Shown one piece after another: positions 1 to 5,789 of a stretch of 24,749 bases of DNA. Position numbers and translations under genes: made by a program. How positions within the stretch are numbered: the first letter of the stretch is position 1; each line of letters starts with the position of its first letter. Under the pieces are notes generated by a model. It was given only the letters and a program-made list of their open reading frames with translations, was not told the DNA's origin and made no database searches. Source of the stretch: Lachnospiraceae bacterium UBA3801 (lineage in GTDB: Bacteria > Bacillota > Clostridia > Lachnospirales > Lachnospiraceae); assembly GCA_002368685.1 (NCBI GenBank), contig DFEN01000079.1, positions 1 through 24,749 on the forward strand. The letters run 5' to 3'.

Positions 1-356
1 AACTCAAGTATTTCTTCATCAAGTCTTTCTTTCTTGGCCTGAGCTTCTTTAATGATATCATTACCTCTGCTCATAGCTTCAAGTTCGATAGCTTTTGCGT
101 TCTTTTCAGCATTTGACTTAGACTCTTCTATATTCTTATCAGTAATAAGAAGCTTCTTGTTAAGCTCATTTTCAGTAGCTTTATAATGCTGAACAGTATC
201 TGTAAGTGTGATAACCTTTTCTTTTAGTTCGGCATTCGATTTGTAGAGCTCGCCATAGCTCTTTGAAACCTCATCAAAAAAAGCCTGAACGTCTTTTTTA
301 TCATACCCCAAACCGCCCTTGAATTTCTTTTGTTGAATATCAAGTGGTGTTAACAT
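1..356 (-). CDS. divIVA: DivIVA family cell division/polarity protein (3' end outside window)
   Basis: This is the N-terminal 118 residues of a DivIVA protein, a coiled-coil scaffold that gathers at curved membrane near poles and septa. The opening MLTPLDIQQKKF followed by GYDKKDVQAFF is the conserved N-terminal lipid-binding domain. From about residue 35 onward the sequence is charged, heptad-like coiled coil. The ATG follows a strong Shine-Dalgarno sequence (AGAAGGGGG). The gene lies 41 bases after sepF, an arrangement common in Firmicutes (sepF-ylmG/ylmH-divIVA), here without ylmG or ylmH between them. The loop that carries Phe17-Arg18 in Bacillus subtilis reads GGLG here, without the aromatic-basic pair. 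The C-terminal tetramerisation region is beyond the window edge. Family identification is firm; the polar partner is not visible. Confidence 0.93.
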   Translation of the reverse strand, partial: MLTPLDIQQKKFKGGLGYDKKDVQAFFDEVSKSYGELYKSNAELKEKVITLTDTVQHYKATENELNKKLLITDKNIEESKSNAEKNAKAIELEAMSRGNDIIKEAQAKKERLDEEILE

Positions 357-368
357 TCTATAACTAAA

Positions 369-377
369 CCCCCTTCT
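369..377 (-). promoter_or_regulatory. Strong ribosome binding site of divIVA
   Basis: The minus strand reads AGAAGGGGG, 12 bases before the divIVA ATG at 356. A short imperfect palindrome (376-394, CTGAA / TTCAG arms around CTATATAG) sits directly upstream and touches the first bases of this site. It lies in the 41-base gap after sepF. The arms are only 5 bp, so any effect of a hairpin on translation is speculative. Confidence 0.6.
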
Positions 378-397
378 GAACTATATAGATTCAGATA

Positions 398-967
398 TTA
401 ATTCCCAAGTATAGGTGAAAAGTTAGAATTCAGTATCTCTTCTCTTAAATCACCAGAAACCTCTATACTATTAGGAACAGCTATAAATATAGATGCTGAA
501 ATTGCTTTCAGCTCCCCCTCCATACCATAACAAGCTCCACCAATGAAATCTATAATTCTCTGTGCGGGTTCTAACTGCAAACCTTCCATATTGATCACAA
601 TTGCCTGACCGCGTTTTAGAAAATCTGCAACAGTCTGTGCATCATCGAATTCCTGTGGCTTTATAACATAAACCTCTGAAGACTTTGGTGCCTTCGGTCT
701 TCTGTCTCCACCATCAAAGGATACTAATTTATCTGTAGCGGTTGAAGTATTGAATCTTTTGGACTCTCTAGGAGGAGCTGTGTATGAGCTCCTTGAAGCC
801 TTAGGTGCAGGTGCAGGTTTTGGTGCAGGCGCCTTAGCCTTCTTCCTTATAGGCTCCTCATATTCAAGGTCTTCATCCTCGTCGAAGATGTAATCATCAT
901 CTTCATCGTAATCGTCTTCATCATCATTGATTTTAAAATAATCTAAAAATCTCTTTCCACCAGCCAT
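398..967 (-). CDS. sepF: Cell division protein SepF
   Basis: SepF binds FtsZ and anchors it to the membrane at the division site. The protein has 189 residues. It starts with a short membrane-targeting helix (GGKRFLDYFKI, residues 3-13), followed by a very acidic Asp/Glu-rich segment (15-38) and a Lys/Pro/Ala linker (43-56). The SepF core (about 97-185) opens with VYVIKPQEFDDAQTVADFL and includes a GQAIVINMEGL strand, a DFIGGACYGMEG segment and an ISASIFIAVP strand. This order is the usual SepF architecture, and the acidic N-terminal stretch is typical of Clostridia. It follows yggS by 27 bases and precedes divIVA, the standard dcw-flanking context. The start is supported by a GGAG motif 11 bases upstream. 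Confidence 0.95.
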   Translation of the reverse strand: MAGGKRFLDYFKINDDEDDYDEDDDYIFDEDEDLEYEEPIRKKAKAPAPKPAPAPKASRSSYTAPPRESKRFNTSTATDKLVSFDGGDRRPKAPKSSEVYVIKPQEFDDAQTVADFLKRGQAIVINMEGLQLEPAQRIIDFIGGACYGMEGELKAISASIFIAVPNSIEVSGDLREEILNSNFSPILGN

Positions 968-994
968 GAATCGTTAATCTCCAATCGTACTAAC

Positions 995-1690
995 TTATGC
1001 TCTCTCTCCGAAAATTGCGGTACCAACTCTGACCATAGTAGCGCCTTCTTCAATAGCGACTTCATAATCATTTGTCATACCCATAGAGAGAATGGACATA
1101 TCAACATTATCTATGTTTTGAGATTTTATGTCAAGTAATAATTCGTGCATCCCCTTGAATACAGGACGGTTCTCTTCTGGATCATCAACAAATGGTGCTA
1201 TGGTCATAAGTCCCTTTATATGAATGTGTCTAAAAGAACTGGAAATGTCCTTTATAAGCTGCAGAGCTTCTTCCTTTTTAACGCCAAATTTTGACTCTTC
1301 CTCAGCATAGTTTACTTCTATTAGAACATCTACATGAAGGTCTCTCTTCGCGGCTTCCTTCTCAATCATAAGAGCAAGCTTCATTGAATCAACGGAATGA
1401 ATAAGAACTGCTTTATTGATTATATATTTAACCTTATTAGTCTGTAGATGACCTATTTGATGGAATCTAACTGGAGTAGATACGGCTTCAAACTTCTCCT
1501 TAAGCTCCTGTGGTCTATTCTCTCCGAAATCATTTACATTTATTTCAATAAGCTTCTCGATATCACTAAGTGGCTTAGTTTTACTAACTGCAATAAGAGT
1601 AACTTCAGATGGATCCCGGCCTACGCGTTTGCAGGTCTCATCTATCTTTTCTCTTACTTCCTTATATCTTTCCTGGATTGTTTCGCTCAT
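995..1690 (-). CDS. yggS: YggS/YlmE family PLP-homeostasis protein
   Basis: This is a pyridoxal-phosphate-binding protein of the YggS/PROSC family, thought to buffer PLP and amino/keto acid pools rather than act as an enzyme. With the chosen start it has 231 residues. The PLP lysine is Lys37 in TLIAVSKTKP, followed by FGENRPQEL, RFHQIGHLQTNK, the SKFGV segment and the C-terminal SMGMTNDYEVAIEEGATMVRVGTAIFG block, all hallmarks of the family. An in-frame ATG exists 54 bases upstream (1744), but it overlaps the preceding gene. The ATG at 1690 has AGAGG at 7 bases and gives the family's usual N terminus. It is the ylmE position next to sepF in Firmicutes. Confidence 0.95.
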   Translation of the reverse strand: MSETIQERYKEVREKIDETCKRVGRDPSEVTLIAVSKTKPLSDIEKLIEINVNDFGENRPQELKEKFEAVSTPVRFHQIGHLQTNKVKYIINKAVLIHSVDSMKLALMIEKEAAKRDLHVDVLIEVNYAEEESKFGVKKEEALQLIKDISSSFRHIHIKGLMTIAPFVDDPEENRPVFKGMHELLLDIKSQNIDNVDMSILSMGMTNDYEVAIEEGATMVRVGTAIFGERA

Positions 1691-1697
1691 AATAAAA

Positions 1698-1702
1698 CCT
1701 CT
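1698..1702 (-). promoter_or_regulatory. Ribosome binding site deciding the yggS start
   Basis: AGAGG on the minus strand lies 7 bases before the ATG at 1690. It supports that start over the in-frame ATG at 1744, which would sit inside the end of the upstream gene. Confidence 0.6.
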
Positions 1703-1706
1703 ATTT

Positions 1707-3245
1707 CTAATATAATGATTGATTATCTCTAACTTGCTCTGCATCTAGAACAATGTTATCAAACTCTTTCAGGTTTTCGTCATTTTTAACTATTGTAAAT
1801 TCGTCCTGAGTCTTAACTATTGTTACCTCAATAAAGTTTGCAACACCTGTGTTTGCCAGGTAAACTCCCTTAAGACTTGCTGTTTCCAGAGACATTACAG
1901 GAATTGTATTATCACCAACATTTGTATATATCTGATCAGTATCATAGAAAGCATCTTTATCTACATAATAATACTGTTCATCGGTTTTATATACAATCAG
2001 CTCAACTTTCTTGTTTCTTCCCTCTCCTTCCGGAGTAGGTATAACCTTTGTATCGGTTTCAGTTGCATTTATTGGTGTAGCATCCTGAAGGGAAGCATCA
2101 AGCAGTGTTGCATCATTTATTGTAGCAGTATCAAGAGGTGTTTTTGTATTAACATCCTTTGCATTCTTTTTATCTTTTTCGTATCTAATAACCTTCACGG
2201 TCTTAGTAGAGGATTTTTCATTTTCTGGAACATAAGACTTTGGTATCTTATATACTTCCTTATCTATAAGGGATGAATTAGGAATCTTAAGTCCTTCAAA
2301 TTTATTAAGAATAATCTCAACATTCAGGAATCTCTCATCTATATAGTCGACCATATATTTTGACAGTGGTAAAACCAGAAATGTGGATTTATCCTTTTCA
2401 ATCAGGCTAAATGTGGATGTAACCTCATTTGGAGAATTATTTATAGTAAATCTTACTCTCTCCTCCTCGGAAAGGGCCTTGGCCTGTTCCTTGGTGATCT
2501 GGCAAACTATATTCCAGTTTTCATCTGAAACTATCTTGAATACAGTGGATCCAGAATCAAGAATATCACCGGACTTGAGAGAATTTTTCTTATAATTTTC
2601 CTGATTGAAGTCGTCTTCTGAAAGCGTTTCAGGAGTTTTCTTTTCATATCCATCAGTGTAATAAGTGATAACTCCACTCTCAGTTGCTTTGATGGTTTGA
2701 AGAGTGGAGCTGACAGAAGCACCACCAGCATTTATTTGCTGCATCATTACTTCGCTGGAAAGCTCCATAACCTTACTCTCTATATCTGACTTGAAGTTAT
2801 ATATATTGGAAAATGTGACATCAGAATATGAAGATTTATAAGTATCTATAGTAGATCTGATATGTGCATAGTCAGCATCAGTGAATAGCTCATTTCCCTC
2901 ATCACTTTCGCCTGCTTCCTTAATAGCGGTGATAACATTTCCGGTTTCATCTACAGTACATACTGCAGAATTCTTCTTGGTTTTATCACCATCATGAACG
3001 AAGTAGATCATATATCCTGATTTTGATGAAGATATCTCTATCTCATTTCTAAGGGCTATTCCTGTACAGGTAATATTATTATTGATATTACTGGATCCAA
3101 CCTTATATGTGGTTATAGGCTCCTTAGATACAGATATTATAATACTAGCTACCACATATATCAGAATAATAGCAAAGATTATTATAGTTGAGTTAAATCT
3201 TGCTCTTCTATTCAGTTTTATAATGTTGCTATTCTTCTTACTCAT
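1707..3245 (-). CDS. Membrane-anchored HlyD/membrane-fusion-like protein of unknown role
   Basis: The protein has 512 residues, with a basic cytoplasmic start, one transmembrane helix (about 19-40) and a large extracellular part. Residues about 45-100 (opening YKVGSSNINN) and about 187-250 (KATESGVITYYTDGY, then LKSGDILDSGSTVFKIV) resemble the two halves of the biotinyl-lipoyl barrel-sandwich found in membrane fusion proteins, separated by a segment that may be helical. Residues 371-398 are an Asp-Ala-Thr-rich linker with degenerate repeats (DATINDAT-like). Related proteins, often annotated as HlyD-family adaptors, sit beside sepF/ylmE in other Clostridia. No ABC transporter or outer-membrane partner is encoded nearby, so an export role is not supported here. 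The context suggests a wall- or division-associated role, which is inference. The start has AAGGA at 6 bases, overlapping the upstream stop. Confidence 0.7.
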   Translation of the reverse strand: MSKKNSNIIKLNRRARFNSTIIIFAIILIYVVASIIISVSKEPITTYKVGSSNINNNITCTGIALRNEIEISSSKSGYMIYFVHDGDKTKKNSAVCTVDETGNVITAIKEAGESDEGNELFTDADYAHIRSTIDTYKSSYSDVTFSNIYNFKSDIESKVMELSSEVMMQQINAGGASVSSTLQTIKATESGVITYYTDGYEKKTPETLSEDDFNQENYKKNSLKSGDILDSGSTVFKIVSDENWNIVCQITKEQAKALSEEERVRFTINNSPNEVTSTFSLIEKDKSTFLVLPLSKYMVDYIDERFLNVEIILNKFEGLKIPNSSLIDKEVYKIPKSYVPENEKSSTKTVKVIRYEKDKKNAKDVNTKTPLDTATINDATLLDASLQDATPINATETDTKVIPTPEGEGRNKKVELIVYKTDEQYYYVDKDAFYDTDQIYTNVGDNTIPVMSLETASLKGVYLANTGVANFIEVTIVKTQDEFTIVKNDENLKEFDNIVLDAEQVRDNQSLY

Positions 3246-3254
3246 TATCTTTCC

Positions 3255-4244
3255 TTATTTAGTCAGGTTAAACAGTAAACCGTATTTATCATATAGATCA
3301 TCGGGGGATACTGAATCCGCCACAAACATGGAATATTCCTTGTCGTCAATAGTAACGTTCATAGCTAGAATGTTACCAGCAAGCTCTGTCGTACCCGTCT
3401 TCCAGGAATTAATTGTAATATTTGATGGAAGTGCACGATTTCCGGCCAGGAACATATTTGTAGGAGTGATATCGTCTTCGCATATAGCGCCTTCAGCATC
3501 TGTATATGTATAACTGAAGCTGTCATAGGAATCAATCTCTCTTATGATGTCGTACTTTTCAGCCTCCTGAAGTATCAGATACATATCATATGCGGTTATA
3601 TAATGATTATCATCGTGAAGGCCATGAGGATTAGCAAAATGTGATCCTGTGGCACCTATTTCTAAGGCTTTCTGATTCATTAAGTCACAGAAGGAAGCCT
3701 GATTACCGGCCACAAGCTCGGCGAGTATAACGGCATAATCATTATAAGATTTCATAAGTAAACCATATAGAAGATTTCTAACGGTTATAGTACAGCCAGG
3801 CTTAATCTCACTTTTTAATGCACCCTCTTCTGTGATATTGGGGTCGTGATCAATTGTTATTTCATCCTCGAGACCAAACTGACCGGCATATAAAGCATCA
3901 CATACTACAAGTGCTGTCATAAGCTTGGTTGTACTGGCAGGATATATTCTTCTAAGAGAATTATAAGAAACTATCGGAATTCGTTCTTCGTTATCAACAA
4001 GAAGAACCGCATATGTATCATCCTTAAACTGATCGGCATTTACATCTTCACCATCAGGGATAACTGCATATACGGATTGATATCCGCCAGGTTCATACAT
4101 TGGCATGGATGAACTGACCTGTATTTCATTTATGGATTCGCTATCATAAGCGTCATCATACTTCATATTCTTATTTACAAAGAAGCCTACGCTCAGAACA
4201 GCAAGTATGATTAATATTAAGTAATATATAACGGCCTTACCCAT
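3255..4244 (-). CDS. D-alanyl-D-alanine carboxypeptidase (peptidase S11, low-molecular-weight PBP)
   Basis: The enzyme removes the terminal D-Ala from peptidoglycan pentapeptides outside the membrane and so limits cross-linking. It has 329 residues. A single N-terminal hydrophobic helix (about 5-23) acts as signal or anchor. All three penicillin-binding motifs are present: SxxK as S104-T-T-K107 (YPASTTKLMTALVV), SxN as S166-Y-N168 (LLMKSYNDYAVILAE), and KTG as K282-T-G284 (WKTGTTELAGN). The chain ends shortly after the catalytic domain, so there is no obvious C-terminal PBP5-like domain or amphipathic anchor. It lies 9 bases after the mgsA homologue in the wall operon, consistent with trimming the products of RodA/PBP2. 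Specific paralogue (dacA, dacF or other) cannot be assigned. Confidence 0.93.
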   Translation of the reverse strand: MGKAVIYYLILIILAVLSVGFFVNKNMKYDDAYDSESINEIQVSSSMPMYEPGGYQSVYAVIPDGEDVNADQFKDDTYAVLLVDNEERIPIVSYNSLRRIYPASTTKLMTALVVCDALYAGQFGLEDEITIDHDPNITEEGALKSEIKPGCTITVRNLLYGLLMKSYNDYAVILAELVAGNQASFCDLMNQKALEIGATGSHFANPHGLHDDNHYITAYDMYLILQEAEKYDIIREIDSYDSFSYTYTDAEGAICEDDITPTNMFLAGNRALPSNITINSWKTGTTELAGNILAMNVTIDDKEYSMFVADSVSPDDLYDKYGLLFNLTK

Positions 4245-4253
4245 TTCAAACCT

Positions 4254-4652
4254 CTAATTCTTGTATAATGAACGCCAGTCCAGATCGCCTCTCTCAAGAG
4301 CCTTGATAAGAAGCTCAGCTGTAGCGAGATTTGATGCAAGTGGAATGTTGTATACATCACATAGAGTAGATATATTGTGAAAGTCATTATTATGAGGCTG
4401 GCTCATACTATTCTCTCTAAGGAAAATAACCATATCTATCTGATTACTTTCTATCTGAGTAGCTATCTGCTCCACTCCTCCTAGATGACCTGCTAAGAAC
4501 TTATGGATATTTAGTCCAGAAGCTTCTTCAACCAGTCGACCAGTTGTTTCTGTAGAATATACATCATGATGTTCCAGAATACCTCTGTAAGCTATACAGA
4601 AATTCTGCATGAGTTTCTTTTTAGGATCATGTGCAATTAATGCGATATTCAT
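4254..4652 (-). CDS. mgsA: Methylglyoxal synthase homologue with altered active site
   Basis: Methylglyoxal synthase converts dihydroxyacetone phosphate to methylglyoxal and phosphate in the cytoplasm. This 132-residue protein aligns end to end with short Firmicute MgsA: IALIAHD, TTG (36-38), GHLGG (55-59), IDMVIFLR, QPH (85-87), DVYNIPLASNLATAELLI. Compared with E. coli MgsA, Asp20, Lys23, Thr45/47/48, His98 and Asp101 have counterparts (D9, K12, T34/36/37, H87, D90). The catalytic Asp71 is replaced by Val60, Asp91 by Glu80, Ser65 by Ala54 and Pro67 by His56. The usual DPL after FLR is ENS. The reading frame is intact, and the gene lies between rodA and the carboxypeptidase, where mgsA often occurs in Lachnospiraceae. 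The fold is assured, but normal enzyme activity is doubtful. Confidence 0.8.
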   Translation of the reverse strand: MNIALIAHDPKKKLMQNFCIAYRGILEHHDVYSTETTGRLVEEASGLNIHKFLAGHLGGVEQIATQIESNQIDMVIFLRENSMSQPHNNDFHNISTLCDVYNIPLASNLATAELLIKALERGDLDWRSLYKN

Positions 4653-4668
4653 CGTTCATCCCCCGAAT

Positions 4669-5781
4669 CTAGTATTTCCTCTTTTGTAAACTGATATTAA
4701 GTACTATCCCCATACCAATAGCCAGACTAATAAGTGATGTCAGTCCATAACTGATAAATGGAAGTGGAATTCCAGTATTAGGTAATAGTCTGGTTGCTAC
4801 TCCAATATTGATAAATGACTGAAATCCAACCAGGCACCCCATACCGGTTGCAATTAGGAAGCCAACGTCATCTCTGGCCCGCCTTCCAGTCCTTATACAT
4901 TGTAACACTATAAGTAGAATAATTCCAATAATTATTACACTTCCGAAGAATCCAAAGGATTCCCCTACGGCAGAGAAAATAAAGTCTGTCTGCTGCTCTG
5001 AAATAAGGTTTGTATCACTTGTATTTGTTTCGTTTTTGTCCTTCTTTATTCCTTTACCCATTAGCTGTCCGGAACCTATTGCCATTACTGAGTTTTCCTG
5101 CTGCATGGTTTCGTCCTCATATTCAGAAGGATAGATAAAGGACATTATTCTCTTGACCTGATGCTCATATAGAAGCTTCTGATCAGGCTTCTGTATATAC
5201 CATATAAATATACTAAAAGTAGGTATAAGAATAAGCAATGCTATTCCTATTATCTTATAGCTAAGTCCTGACATATAGAACATTGTAAGAAGTACCATAG
5301 TGATACAAATAAGTGTAGATAGGTCAGGCTCTTGATATATAAGTATTATAGGTACAGCCCAGAATATAGCAAAGCCTGCTATTCCACCAAAGGAGCTGAC
5401 CTTTTCTGAATCCATAAGCTTACTTAAATAAGTTGCAAAGAATATGATCAGAATAGTTTTTCCTAGCTCTGAAGGTTGGAAGGTAATACCAGCTATAGTG
5501 AACCACCTGGTAGCATTATTAACAGTAGAACCGGCTACAAGAACAAGAACCAGAAGTATATTACAGACTATATAAAGTGGTACATAGAACTTGATAATGA
5601 AATGATAATCAATAAAAGAAAGAACTATCATTATGACTACAGCGAGGATTACACCAACGGTTTGTTTAACGGTATATTCTTCGTTTACACTATCAATTAC
5701 ATATACACCAATTATCATTATGGCTAGTAGTAAAAAGAACAATATGAAATTGTAATATTTTATACTGTATTTCTTAAACAT
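4669..5781 (-). CDS. rodA: RodA, SEDS-family peptidoglycan glycosyltransferase
   Basis: RodA polymerises lipid II into glycan strands during side-wall growth, as partner of PBP2. The 370-residue protein is highly hydrophobic, with about ten membrane helices. SEDS signatures are clear: FQPSELGK (101-108), YQEPDLST (149-156), the extracellular loop ending QTDFIFSAVGE (264-274) with Asp266 at the position of the catalytic aspartate, and LLPNTGIPLPFISYG (332-346). The large loop between helices 7 and 8 (about 197-264) carries the conserved H-Q-V-K-R motif (207-211) and GSGQLMGKG. It is 8 bases downstream of the PBP2 gene, and this pairing favours RodA over FtsW. minCDE, often found between these two genes in Clostridia, is absent here. 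Confidence 0.95.
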   Translation of the reverse strand: MFKKYSIKYYNFILFFLLLAIMIIGVYVIDSVNEEYTVKQTVGVILAVVIMIVLSFIDYHFIIKFYVPLYIVCNILLVLVLVAGSTVNNATRWFTIAGITFQPSELGKTILIIFFATYLSKLMDSEKVSSFGGIAGFAIFWAVPIILIYQEPDLSTLICITMVLLTMFYMSGLSYKIIGIALLILIPTFSIFIWYIQKPDQKLLYEHQVKRIMSFIYPSEYEDETMQQENSVMAIGSGQLMGKGIKKDKNETNTSDTNLISEQQTDFIFSAVGESFGFFGSVIIIGIILLIVLQCIRTGRRARDDVGFLIATGMGCLVGFQSFINIGVATRLLPNTGIPLPFISYGLTSLISLAIGMGIVLNISLQKRKY

Positions 5782-5789
5782 TGTATGGA

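Noticed and set aside
376..394. Palindrome between sepF and divIVA as an operator or terminator
   Set aside because: The arms are 5 bp around a self-complementary AT-rich core and there is no T run. It is too weak to call.
1691..1744. N-terminal extension of YggS starting at 1744
   Set aside because: It overlaps the upstream gene's end, and the internal ATG at 1690 has its own ribosome binding site and gives the usual family length.
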